Shown: piece by piece, positions 45,086 to 53,152 of the stretch
How positions within the stretch are numbered: position 1 is the stretch's first letter
How the letters are laid out: each line of letters opens with the position of its first letter
Source: Marinobacter sp. SS13-12
GTDB lineage: Bacteria; Pseudomonadota; Gammaproteobacteria; Pseudomonadales; Oleiphilaceae
DNA: 64,000 bases
Direction of reading: 5' to 3'
NCBI RefSeq assembly: GCF_030227115.1
Contig: NZ_JASSUA010000001.1
Location: 1-64,000 of the forward strand
The notes under the pieces: model-generated
Told to the model about the DNA's origin: nothing
Database searches by the model: none
What the model saw: the letters and a program-made list of their open reading frames with translations, nothing else
Program-made: the position numbers and the translations under genes

Positions 45086-47971
45086 ATGTTGAGGAAGAAA
45101 ACAAACGGGGTAGCGAAAGGCTCCCGTGCGGGCTCTTTACTTTCATCCCTCGCTGCAACGACCATGGACCGCCGCGGATTTCTGACGGCCTCCGGCGTCG
45201 CAGTGGGCGGCCTGGCAGCTTTATCGCTGCCGTCAACGCGCGTCAAGGCTGCGACCCCGACGACGGGGGGTGGCGAGGTCACTCTGAAAAAATCAGTGTG
45301 TACGCACTGTTCGGTCGGCTGCACCGTCGAGGCTGAGGTTCAGAATGGCGTATGGACCGGGCAGGAGCCCGGCTGGGACAGCCCCTTCAATATGGGTGCC
45401 CATTGCGCCAAGGGCGCCTCGGTGCGAGAGCACGGTCATGGCGAACGCCGCCTGAAATATCCCATGAAAATGGTCAACGGCCAATGGCAGAAGATTCCCT
45501 GGGATCAGGCGATCAACGAGATCGGCGACAAGATGTTGCAGATCCGCGACGAAAGCGGCCCTGACTCGGTCTACTGGCTGGGAAGCGCAAAGTTCAACAA
45601 CGAACAGGCGTATCTGTTCCGCAAATTTGCGGGCTACTGGGGCACCAACAACGTCGATCACCAGGCCCGCATCTGTCACTCAACGACGGTCGCCGGCGTA
45701 GCCAACACCTGGGGCTACGGTGCGATGACCAACTCGTACAACGACATCCACAACTCCCAGGCGATCTTCCTGATCGGGGGCAACCCTGCAGAAGCTCACC
45801 CGGTGTCGCTGCTGCATATCCTCAAAGCCAAGGAACAGAATAACGCGCCGCTCATTGTCTGTGATCCGCGCTTCACACGCACTGCGGCTCATGCCGATGA
45901 GTACGTGCGTTTCCGGCCGGGTTCTGACGTTGCGCTGATCTGGGGCCTGTTGTGGCACATTTTTGAGAACGGCTGGGAAGACCAGGAGTTTATCCGTACC
46001 CGGGTGTACGGCATGGACGACATCCGCGAAGAAGTGAAGCGCTGGAACCCCGAGGAAGTAGAGCGCGTTACCGGCGCACCCGGTGCGCAACTCGAGCGTG
46101 TCGCCCGTACCCTGGTCAACAACCGCCCGGGTACTGTGATCTGGTGTATGGGTGGTACCCAGCACACCAACGGCAACAACAACACCCGTGCCTACTGCAT
46201 ACTGCAGCTGGCCCTTGGCAACATGGGCGTTCCCGGCGGCGGCACCAACATCTTCCGCGGTCACGATAACGTTCAGGGCGCCACCGACCTGGGCGTCCTT
46301 GCCGACACCCTGCCCGGCTACTACGGCCTGGCCGCTGGTTCCTGGGCTCACTGGGCTCGCGTCTGGGAAGAAGATCTGGATTGGCTGAAGGGTCGCTTTG
46401 CGACCTGGGACAAAGATGGCAAGTCCCGCGCGATGATGAACGAAAAAGGCATCCCCGTTTCCCGCTGGATCGATGGTGTTCTGGAAGCCAAGGAAAACCT
46501 GGGACAGCCCGACAACACCCGGGCGATGGTTCTGTGGGGTCACGCACCCAACTCGCAGACCCGAATGCTGGAAATGAAGGAAGCCATGGAAAAGCTCGAC
46601 TTGCTGGTCGTCGTGGATCCCTTCCCCACCGTGTCAGCGGTGCTGCACGATCGCAAGGACGGTGCCTACCTGTTGCCTGCAACAACCCAGTTCGAGACCT
46701 CAGGCTCAGTCACCGCTTCCAACCGATCGCTGCAGTGGCGTGAAAAGGTCATCGAGCCGCTGTTTGACTCGAAGGTCGATCACGAAATCATGAAGCTGTT
46801 TGCGGACAAGTTCGGTTTTACCGATCGCATGTTCCGCAACATTGCCATTGAAGGCGACGAACCGGTTATCGAGGACATCACCCGCGAATTCAACCGCGGC
46901 ATGTGGACCATCGGCTATACCGGTCAATCGCCTGAACGCCTGAAAAAGCACATGGCGAACCAGCATCACTTCGACAAGACCACCCTGCGTGCAGTCGGCG
47001 GTCCGTGCGACGGTGATATCTACGGTCTGCCGTGGCCGAGCTGGGGTACAGCAGAGATGAACCACCCCGGAACACCCAACCTCTACGATATGTCGTTGCC
47101 GGTGTCCAAGGGAGGCCTCACCTTCCGTGCCCGTTTCGGTGTCGAGCGCGACGGTGAAAACCTGCTGGCCGAAGGCGTCTACTCGAAAAACTCCGAGATC
47201 AAGGACGGCTACCCCGAGTTCACCATGCAGATGTTGATGGACCTGGGCTGGGATGGTGACCTCACGGCCGAAGAGCGTGCCAGTATTGACGCGGTTGCAG
47301 GCCCCGAGACCAACTGGAAGACCGATCTCTCAGGCGGTATACAACGGGTTGCCATCAAGCACGAGTGTGCACCCTTTGGCAACGCCAAAGCCCGCGCGAT
47401 TGTCTGGAACTTCCCGGATCCCGTGCCGCTTCACCGTGAGCCGCTATACACCAGCCGTCGTGATCTGGTCGAAGATTACCCGACCTATGAAGACAAGCAC
47501 TTCTGGCGTGTCCCGACCCTGTACGAGTCCATTCAGAAGAAGGACTTCAGCAAGGACTTCCCCCTCATTCTCACGTCAGGTCGTCTGGTGGAGTATGAAG
47601 GTGGCGGTGACGAGACTCGCTCGAACCCCTGGCTGGCGGAGCTACAGCAGGACATGTTCATCGAGGTGAATCCGTACGATGCAAACAACCTGAACATTCG
47701 TGAAGGTAATGACGTCTGGGTTTCTGGCCCAGAAGGCGCTCGCATCAAGGTGAAGGCGATGCTCACAGAACGCGTCGGCAGAGGTGTGGTCTTTATGCCC
47801 TTCCACTTCGGTGGGCACCTGGAAGGCAAGGATCTGAGGGACAAGTATCCCAAGGGCGCCGACCCCTATGTTCTGGGCGAATCTTCCAATACGGTTCAGA
47901 CATACGGGTATGACTCGGTCACGCAGATGCAAGAGACCAAGTGCACCCTGTGTTCGATCATGCCGGCATAA
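45086..47971 (+). CDS. fdhA: formate dehydrogenase catalytic subunit alpha (Cys-type, Tat-exported)
   Basis: Oxidises formate to CO2 at a Mo/W-bis-MGD centre on the periplasmic side. The 961-residue product has a Tat motif (MDRRGFLTASGVAVGG) and a [4Fe-4S] site CTHCSVGC with the fourth Cys in GAHCAKG. The metal-ligand motif is ARICHSTTVAGVANTWGYGA, with Cys where other enzymes use selenocysteine and the conserved His beside it. Also present: FLIGGNPAEAHPVSLLHIL, CMGGTQHTNGNNN and a C-terminal molydop-binding domain (ILTSGRLVEYEGGGDETRSN). Start ATG at 45086 follows AGAGAGG; the frame from 45029 lacks a ribosome site. fdhB follows after 18 bases. Confidence 0.96.
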   Translation: MLRKKTNGVAKGSRAGSLLSSLAATTMDRRGFLTASGVAVGGLAALSLPSTRVKAATPTTGGGEVTLKKSVCTHCSVGCTVEAEVQNGVWTGQEPGWDSPFNMGAHCAKGASVREHGHGERRLKYPMKMVNGQWQKIPWDQAINEIGDKMLQIRDESGPDSVYWLGSAKFNNEQAYLFRKFAGYWGTNNVDHQARICHSTTVAGVANTWGYGAMTNSYNDIHNSQAIFLIGGNPAEAHPVSLLHILKAKEQNNAPLIVCDPRFTRTAAHADEYVRFRPGSDVALIWGLLWHIFENGWEDQEFIRTRVYGMDDIREEVKRWNPEEVERVTGAPGAQLERVARTLVNNRPGTVIWCMGGTQHTNGNNNTRAYCILQLALGNMGVPGGGTNIFRGHDNVQGATDLGVLADTLPGYYGLAAGSWAHWARVWEEDLDWLKGRFATWDKDGKSRAMMNEKGIPVSRWIDGVLEAKENLGQPDNTRAMVLWGHAPNSQTRMLEMKEAMEKLDLLVVVDPFPTVSAVLHDRKDGAYLLPATTQFETSGSVTASNRSLQWREKVIEPLFDSKVDHEIMKLFADKFGFTDRMFRNIAIEGDEPVIEDITREFNRGMWTIGYTGQSPERLKKHMANQHHFDKTTLRAVGGPCDGDIYGLPWPSWGTAEMNHPGTPNLYDMSLPVSKGGLTFRARFGVERDGENLLAEGVYSKNSEIKDGYPEFTMQMLMDLGWDGDLTAEERASIDAVAGPETNWKTDLSGGIQRVAIKHECAPFGNAKARAIVWNFPDPVPLHREPLYTSRRDLVEDYPTYEDKHFWRVPTLYESIQKKDFSKDFPLILTSGRLVEYEGGGDETRSNPWLAELQQDMFIEVNPYDANNLNIREGNDVWVSGPEGARIKVKAMLTERVGRGVVFMPFHFGGHLEGKDLRDKYPKGADPYVLGESSNTVQTYGYDSVTQMQETKCTLCSIMPA

Positions 47972-47989
47972 CAATAAGAGGTGTACAAC

Positions 47990-48598
47990 ATGGCACTTGA
48001 AGGACAAGCACGCGCAAAGTTTCTTTGCGATGCCGAACGCTGCATCGAATGTAATGCCTGCGTTACGGCCTGTAAGAATGAGCATGAAGTTCCCTGGGGC
48101 ATCAACCGTCGCCGCGTGGTAACCATCGAAGATGGCAAACCTGGCGAGCGTTCGATCTCGGTGGCTTGCATGCACTGTTCAGACGCGCCTTGCATGGCCG
48201 TCTGTCCGACAGACTGCTTCTACCAGACCGAAGACGGAATCGTGTTGCATTCCAAGGATCTGTGTATTGGTTGTGGCTATTGCTTCTACGCCTGCCCCTT
48301 CGGCGCGCCCCAGTTCCCCCAGGCGGGCAACTTCGGCAGCCGGGGCAAGATGGACAAATGCACGTTCTGTGCAGGTGGTCCAGAGGAAGACAATTCGACA
48401 GCCGAATTCAACAAGTACGGTCGCAACCGTATCGCGGAGGGCAAGCTGCCGATCTGTGCGGAAATGTGCTCGACCAAAGCGCTGTTGGCCGGTGATGGCA
48501 ACGACGTGGCAGACATCTATCGCCAGCGTGTGGTGAACCGTGGTTTCGGTTCAGGCGCCTGGGGATGGGGCACAGCCTACGAGAAGAAGGGCGCTTAA
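47990..48598 (+). CDS. fdhB: formate dehydrogenase Fe-S subunit beta
   Basis: Carries electrons from FdhA to the cytochrome subunit. 202 residues with four cluster motifs: CDAERCIECNACVTACKNEH, CMHCSDAPCMAVCPTDC, CIGCGYCFYACPFGAPQFP and CTFCAGG with a later CAEMC. It has no membrane anchor and no signal, so it should be co-exported with FdhA. ATG at 47990 follows AAGAGG. An 11-bp hairpin follows before fdhC. Confidence 0.95.
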   Translation: MALEGQARAKFLCDAERCIECNACVTACKNEHEVPWGINRRRVVTIEDGKPGERSISVACMHCSDAPCMAVCPTDCFYQTEDGIVLHSKDLCIGCGYCFYACPFGAPQFPQAGNFGSRGKMDKCTFCAGGPEEDNSTAEFNKYGRNRIAEGKLPICAEMCSTKALLAGDGNDVADIYRQRVVNRGFGSGAWGWGTAYEKKGA

Positions 48599-48609
48599 GC
48601 CCACCTGAT

Positions 48610-48637
48610 AATTCCGGGGCCTTAGCGCCCCGGAATT
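48610..48637 (+). other. intercistronic stem-loop between fdhB and fdhC
   Basis: Perfect 11-bp arms at 48610–48620 (AATTCCGGGGC) and 48627–48637 with a 6-base loop, no T run after it. May adjust the subunit ratio by mRNA processing or partial termination. Confidence 0.6.
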
Positions 48638-48683
48638 CATTGAGGCAATGGATTCTTTTTGTTCATTCCGCTGGAGTGCTCTC

Positions 48684-49856
48684 ATGAACGTTAAAATATT
48701 CGGTGCCGTCTTCCTCGTATTGGCGACACTGCTTTTCAACCCGGGTTGGGCACAAGAAGCCCCCGAGGTTGACCGGACAAGTACCGGGGGCGCTCAAACC
48801 CTGGAAGACATCATGGCTCGTCAGAAGCAGTTGGAAATTGACGAGTCCTTCCGGTCAGAAAACCTGGGCGATCCTGCCAGCGCGGCACCGATCGACGAGC
48901 AACTTGGCACTCTCGGAGGACGCTCTCAGGCCGATGCCTGGCGAGGCGTTCGCTACAACGAGATTGACATCAGCACCCAGGTTCGGGGCCCCGCAGTTGA
49001 CGTGCTGATTCAGGACGGTGGCATGCCCTGGTACGAGTTACGGAAGGGACCAGTCATCACCTATGGCGGCGGTGCAATCCTGGGCTTCGTATTGCTGCTG
49101 GTGGTGTTTTATTTTGTTCGCGGCAGAATCATGATCGACGGCGGCCCTTCAGGCACCAAGATCGAACGATTCAAGGCCATCGAACGATTTGGCCACTGGC
49201 TGTTGGCCGGCTCGTTCATTGCGCTGGCCCTGACCGGGCTGCTCACCCTCATGGGTCGCAGTTTCCTGATCCCTGTTATCGGCCAGGAAGCCTTTTCCCC
49301 TCTGGCCATCGGCTCCAAGTGGCTTCACAACAACATTGCCTGGGCCTTTATGCTGGGCCTGGTGATGACGTTCGTCATGTGGGTGGCACACAACATCCCC
49401 AACAAGCTTGACTGGCAGTGGCTCAAGGCGGGCGGCGGCATCTTTACCAAGTCCCACCCTTCGGCAAAGAAGTTTAACGCTGGCCAGAAGATTATCTTCT
49501 GGACGGTGATGGTGCTGGGCTTTTCAGTCTCACTGTCGGGCCTGTCGCTCCTGTTTCCGTTTGAGATGCCCATGTTTGCCTCGACCTTCGAGTTCATGAA
49601 CAGCATTCTGGGAACCGATTTTCCGACAGCGTTGGCTCCGCATGAAGAGATGCAATTGTCCAACATCTGGCACTCGATTGTGGCGTTCCTGATGATGCTG
49701 GCCATCATCGCACACATCTATATCGGTACGGTTGGTATGGAAGGCGCGTACGATGCCATGGGTGACGGTCAGGTTGACCTGGCGTGGGCTCGCCAACACC
49801 ACGATCTGTGGGTGGAAGAGCGTCTGGGCAAACAAGGCAAGGGAGAATCACCGTGA
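48684..49856 (+). CDS. fdhC: formate dehydrogenase cytochrome b subunit gamma
   Basis: Membrane anchor that passes electrons to quinone. 390 residues. A signal peptide (VFLVLATLLFNPGWAQ) is followed by a periplasmic extension of about 100 residues (MPWYELRKGPVITYGGGAIL at its end). A membrane part follows with the haem-binding pattern RFGHWLLAGSFIALALTGLL, HNNIAWAFMLGLVMTFVMWV, WTVMVLGFSVSLSGLSLLFP and NIWHSIVAFLMMLAIIAHIY. The signal plus extension is longer than in E. coli FdnI and resembles epsilonproteobacterial FdhC. Start ATG at 48684. The stop overlaps a 41-codon gene. Confidence 0.93.
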   Translation: MNVKIFGAVFLVLATLLFNPGWAQEAPEVDRTSTGGAQTLEDIMARQKQLEIDESFRSENLGDPASAAPIDEQLGTLGGRSQADAWRGVRYNEIDISTQVRGPAVDVLIQDGGMPWYELRKGPVITYGGGAILGFVLLLVVFYFVRGRIMIDGGPSGTKIERFKAIERFGHWLLAGSFIALALTGLLTLMGRSFLIPVIGQEAFSPLAIGSKWLHNNIAWAFMLGLVMTFVMWVAHNIPNKLDWQWLKAGGGIFTKSHPSAKKFNAGQKIIFWTVMVLGFSVSLSGLSLLFPFEMPMFASTFEFMNSILGTDFPTALAPHEEMQLSNIWHSIVAFLMMLAIIAHIYIGTVGMEGAYDAMGDGQVDLAWARQHHDLWVEERLGKQGKGESP

Positions 49857-49978
49857 AAGTCATGATTTTGGGATTTGTCGCAGCCCTGGTGATCGCCGCA
49901 CTCGCCCCGGTCGTTCTGGATCAGTTCGGGTGGTCTTCAGCCGAGCAATACAGCAGTGAGAGCGTGCGGCTTGACTGA
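49853..49978 (+). CDS. 41-residue single-helix membrane protein overlapping fdhC
   Basis: GTG at 49853 overlaps the fdhC stop by four bases, the usual arrangement for coupled translation, and GGGAG lies seven bases upstream. The product has one hydrophobic helix (MILGFVAALVIAALAPVVLD) and a short polar tail with a Trp (QFGWSSAEQYSSESVRLD). No family recognised. Size and position resemble small subunits of respiratory complexes such as CydX or NapE. An alternative start is the ATG three codons later. Confidence 0.65.
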   Translation: MKVMILGFVAALVIAALAPVVLDQFGWSSAEQYSSESVRLD

Positions 49979-50225
49979 TCATCAATCAGAAGCAAATGAG
50001 GAGGTACACCTGGTCGACGCTGTCGGCCTTGTGTGCCCGCTTCCCGTTCTGCGTTTCAAAAAACGCACCAGGCATTTGCCGAGCGGCACGCTGGTCGATT
50101 TCCTCGCCGATGACCCCAGTGGCCGCCGGGACTTGCAGACACTGTGTGAGCTGACCGGGCACAGGATTGAATGGGTCCGCGAAGAGGATGCCGGAGTTCT
50201 CCGGTATCGTATCTGTCTGGCGTAG
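49956..50225 (+). CDS. TusA-family sulfur carrier protein
   Basis: A small cytoplasmic protein (89 residues from GTG 49956) with the TusA signature VDAVGLVCPLPVLRFKK, where the Cys of CPxP carries persulfide sulfur, then LVDFLADDPSGRRDLQTLCE and GHRIEWVREEDAG. The domain itself starts near residue 20, and TTG at 49971 is an equally possible start. It overlaps the 41-codon gene by 23 bases. Beside an FdhD-containing island it may feed sulfur for sulfuration of the Mo/W cofactor, but that is inference; TusA proteins also serve tRNA thiolation. Confidence 0.85.
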   Translation: MRACGLTDHQSEANEEVHLVDAVGLVCPLPVLRFKKRTRHLPSGTLVDFLADDPSGRRDLQTLCELTGHRIEWVREEDAGVLRYRICLA

Positions 50226-50233
50226 TGGTCACG

Positions 50234-50773
50234 TCAAACCATCCGGTGGAAGATACCGTCTTTGCGAAGCAAATGGCGCAAAGCCGCTGCGATATGGCCG
50301 GCGATCAGTACACCCAGGGTTATTGCAAGCCACCCATGTATATAAAACAGGCGCCCAGCCAGTTCTTCGTCCTCTGGTACAAAAGGCATGGCAGGCAGGC
50401 TGAAGTCACCCAGTATGGTCAGCGCCGGATACGCCGTCACACCGGCCCAGCCAAACAGCGGTGTTATCACCAGCATTATATACATCAGGTGATGCAAGCT
50501 CTTGGCGGCAATCTGCAATGTGCGTGGCATTTCATCCGGGTAAGGCGGGCCCTTTAACCGGATTTTCACCACGATCCGCAGGATCATCAGTAGCAGCACA
50601 CTGAAGCCAATGGCTTTGTGCACACTGTACAATGTGTTCGTCAGCGCCCCCCAGATGTCTGCTTCCGCGCGTGAAGCCATCCAGAGCCCAACGGGTATCA
50701 GCGTCAGGACCAGCAGCGCGATTACCCAATGCAGTACCCGCCAGCCTGCGGGGTATTTCTGAACCTGCGGCAT
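50234..50773 (-). CDS. cytochrome b561
   Basis: Di-haem membrane protein of 179 residues with four helices: WRVLHWVIALLVLTLIPVGL (haem His in LHW), VHKAIGFSVLLLMILRIVVK (haem His in HKAIG), LHHLMYIMLVITPLFGWAGV and IHGWLAITLGVLIAGHIAAA. This is the bacterial cytochrome b561/CybB pattern. It converges on the TusA-like gene with an eight-base gap. It oxidises quinol to superoxide or oxygen-side acceptors in other bacteria; link to formate dehydrogenase is only by position. Confidence 0.93.
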   Translation of the reverse strand: MPQVQKYPAGWRVLHWVIALLVLTLIPVGLWMASRAEADIWGALTNTLYSVHKAIGFSVLLLMILRIVVKIRLKGPPYPDEMPRTLQIAAKSLHHLMYIMLVITPLFGWAGVTAYPALTILGDFSLPAMPFVPEDEELAGRLFYIHGWLAITLGVLIAGHIAAALRHLLRKDGIFHRMV

Positions 50774-50855
50774 ACTCTTCCCTCCACGTTATTCCCTGTC
50801 GTTTCGGTGCTGAATCCATCATCGGATTTATTCGGGTTCTCCGCAAGAGGAGTGT

Positions 50856-51623
50856 TCAGGTGAGAAGCCGCGCATAGATGTCCCCAGAGGCAATTCCCTC
50901 AGCTCCCGCATCAAGCCATTGCCTGAGCGACTCCGGCTCCTGCCATGACGACCATATAAACCGGCGTTGCTCGCCGGCAATAACATTGAACTCGTGCCGG
51001 CCCAGCCGCTCGAGCTCCTCCAGGCATCGCAGGGCCTGACCCAGGGTGCCGTCCACGAATTCGAAGGACAGTGCCGGCAGTGGCTGGCTCAGCCCCGCCA
51101 GCACTTCCACCTCAAAGCCTTCCACATCGATCTTGCAGAAGCTGGGCCGACCATACTGCCGTATCAGCTCGTCCAGGTTAGTGACCGTCACGGTAACCGA
51201 GTCCTCCCAGCGCACATGTCGGAAACCGGCAGTCGTTGAACGCAGGTGTTCGCGCCAGCGGCTGTCCATTGACGCCACGGTGGGATTGCGCAAGCTCAGC
51301 GCCAGTTCGGCGTTGCCCGGGGCCCGTCCCACGGCCAGTGGCAGGCACACTATTTCAGGTTGATGCCGCGTCAGCCGCCGTAGCCAGCGCTGCAATTGTG
51401 GCTGCGGCTCCAGCGCCACCACCCGCGCCCCCAGCGCGGCAAACGCGGAGCTGCGGTCCCCGAGATGAGCGCCGATGTCGAAGACCAGGTCCCCGCTGCG
51501 GATGAATTCACTGTACAGCCGGCGTAAAGACCGCTGGCGGCCGGGGCGTCGGTAAATGATAAACGACCGTAACAGGCCCAGCCCGCGGTTCAATCGGTTA
51601 CCAATCGCTACCCGCAAGATCAC
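50856..51623 (-). CDS. FkbM-family SAM-dependent methyltransferase
   Basis: 255 residues. SAM-binding motif DLVFDIGAHLGDRSSAFAAL, then VVALEPQPQLQRWLRRL, the FkbM blocks DELIRQYGRPSFCKIDVEGF and EVEVLAGLSQPLPALSFEFV. The family O-methylates sugars or polyketides; members in surface-polysaccharide loci are common, yet no such genes flank this one. The first 30 residues are basic (RLNRGLGLLRSFIIYRRPGR). Stand-alone, next to the DUF3565 gene by 12 bases. Confidence 0.88.
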   Translation of the reverse strand: MILRVAIGNRLNRGLGLLRSFIIYRRPGRQRSLRRLYSEFIRSGDLVFDIGAHLGDRSSAFAALGARVVALEPQPQLQRWLRRLTRHQPEIVCLPLAVGRAPGNAELALSLRNPTVASMDSRWREHLRSTTAGFRHVRWEDSVTVTVTNLDELIRQYGRPSFCKIDVEGFEVEVLAGLSQPLPALSFEFVDGTLGQALRCLEELERLGRHEFNVIAGEQRRFIWSSWQEPESLRQWLDAGAEGIASGDIYARLLT

Positions 51624-51635
51624 CTCCTGGTTCGT

Positions 51636-51848
51636 TCAGCAGGGCCTGTCATCCGGCGGTGCACCCTCTTCACACTTCACGCAGTCAAGCTCAAACCCCA
51701 GCATCGACTCCCTGCCCTCCTCGGTGATAACCCAGGGGCGGTTTACCCACGGCGGCGTATGTCGCACATGCTGGTTATGGCCGCACACCAGTTGGGCCAC
51801 CCAGTGGTTCTCTTCGTCTTTGTGATAGCCGGTAATCGGTTGTTTCAT
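51636..51848 (-). CDS. DUF3565 family protein
   Basis: 70 residues with paired Cys/His positions that could hold zinc: LVCGHNQHVRHTPPW and ELDCVKCEEGAPPDDRPC. The blocks GYHKDEENHWVAQLVCGHNQ and GRESMLGFELDCVKCE are typical of the family, which is widespread in marine gammaproteobacteria and uncharacterised. It lies 12 bases upstream of the FkbM-like gene on the same strand, so they may share a transcript. Confidence 0.88.
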   Translation of the reverse strand: MKQPITGYHKDEENHWVAQLVCGHNQHVRHTPPWVNRPWVITEEGRESMLGFELDCVKCEEGAPPDDRPC

Positions 51849-52009
51849 ACGCTCAGTCTATACCGGAATTCCGGCGCTGCAGCAAAACAGCCGCCTGAGC
51901 ACTCATTCAAAAATACTGACGGGCTAGGTCGATTATCTTCGCTTTAAGAATTCTCTGGTCCCACGGACAATGCAGACCTTATAGTTTTCCAACAACGAAA
52001 GGGGTTCAA

Positions 52010-53110
52010 ATGAGCGACGCAATGCAGCCTGTCAGTTTCCATTCCATTGAAGTGCCGAACCGGTTTGCTCTGGCCCCGATGACGCGCACCAGCGCAGAGG
52101 CCGATGGCACACCCAATACTCTTATGGCTGATCATTACGAGGGCTACGCCAAAGGCGGTTTCGGCCTGGTGATCACGGAGGGCACCTACACCGACGACAA
52201 AGCCAGCCAGGGGTATGCAAACCAGCCAGGTATCATCAATGACTCCCAAGTCGAAGCCTGGACAACGATTGTTAACCGTGTTCATGCAGCCGGCAGCAAG
52301 ATGTTTGTTCAGCTCATGCACGCCGGCGCCCAGTTCCAGGCCAACCGCTATACCGACCAGCCGCTAGGCCCCAGCGAGGTTACCCCCAAAGGCGCTCCAC
52401 TTGGCTTTTACGGAGATCAAACGGTCTGGCAGACGCCCAGCGTCATGACCGATTCCGATATCCGGTCAGCTATTGATGGCTTCGCCCAATCCGCCGTGAA
52501 TGCCAAGGCCGCTGGCTTCGACGGTATCGAGATTCACGGTGCCAACGGCTACCTGCTTAACCAGTTCCTGAGCACGTATTTCAATACGCGGGAGGACAAC
52601 TATGGCGGCTCGCTGGAGAACCGCTTACGCCTGACGGTAGAAGTTGTTCAGGCCGTGCGGAACGCTGTTGGCGAGAACTACCCAGTGGGGATTCGGCTTT
52701 CTCAGGGTACCGTGACAGACCCCGACTATCAGTTGCCGGAAGGTGCGGCAGGCTTCCGCGAGATTGTCGAAGCCGTTCGTGATGCCGGTGCGGACTTCGT
52801 CCACACCACCGACGGAGATGTTAATCGACAGCACTTCATCAGTGGTGACCAGAGCCTGGCTCGTGTTGCAGCCGATGTTCAGGGCATCGAGCTGATCGTA
52901 AATGGTGGCATTGAAGAAACCAACGTACAGGACGTGGCCAACCAGTTCCCCGGCGCCTTGCTGGCAGTCGGCAAAAAAGCTCTGGCCAACCCGGATTTCG
53001 TGCAGCGCCTCAAGGACGGCAAGGAAATTGCCGATCTGGACTTTGGAATGCTACAACCCAAAGCCACCATCACCAATGAACTGGCCTGGCGCAAGCAGAA
53101 CGCAGCCTGA
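52010..53110 (+). CDS. Old Yellow Enzyme-type NADH:flavin oxidoreductase
   Basis: FMN-dependent ene-reductase of 366 residues. TIM-barrel blocks: NRFALAPMTRTSAEADGTPN, FGLVITEGTYTD, MFVQLMHAGAQFQANRYTDQ, GFDGIEIHGANGYLLNQFLS (the His-Gly-Ala-Asn substrate-binding motif), NTREDNYGGSLENRLRLTVE and a phosphate-binding loop near LLAVGKKALANPDFV. Such enzymes reduce activated alkenes and nitro compounds. Start ATG at 52010 behind AAAGGGG. Single gene; a terminator follows. Confidence 0.94.
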   Translation: MSDAMQPVSFHSIEVPNRFALAPMTRTSAEADGTPNTLMADHYEGYAKGGFGLVITEGTYTDDKASQGYANQPGIINDSQVEAWTTIVNRVHAAGSKMFVQLMHAGAQFQANRYTDQPLGPSEVTPKGAPLGFYGDQTVWQTPSVMTDSDIRSAIDGFAQSAVNAKAAGFDGIEIHGANGYLLNQFLSTYFNTREDNYGGSLENRLRLTVEVVQAVRNAVGENYPVGIRLSQGTVTDPDYQLPEGAAGFREIVEAVRDAGADFVHTTDGDVNRQHFISGDQSLARVAADVQGIELIVNGGIEETNVQDVANQFPGALLAVGKKALANPDFVQRLKDGKEIADLDFGMLQPKATITNELAWRKQNAA

Positions 53111-53123
53111 TAGAACCACCTTT

Positions 53124-53152
53124 GCCCTTTGCGCCCATCAGGCGTAAAGGGC
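53124..53152. terminator. bidirectional terminator-like hairpin between OYE and acyl-CoA ligase genes
   Basis: 12-bp arms with one G·T pair, 53124–53135 (GCCCTTTGCGCC) and 53141–53152, 5-base loop. It overlaps the last codons of the leftward ligase gene. T runs are weak. Confidence 0.65.

Noticed and set aside
45086-47971. Selenocysteine formate dehydrogenase
   Set aside because: The metal-ligand codon in ARICHST is a Cys codon (TGT) and no in-frame TGA occurs.
49956-50225. TusA-like gene as a frameshifted tail of the 41-codon gene
   Set aside because: The two frames differ, each has its own start and stop, and the TusA domain is complete with its CPxP motif.
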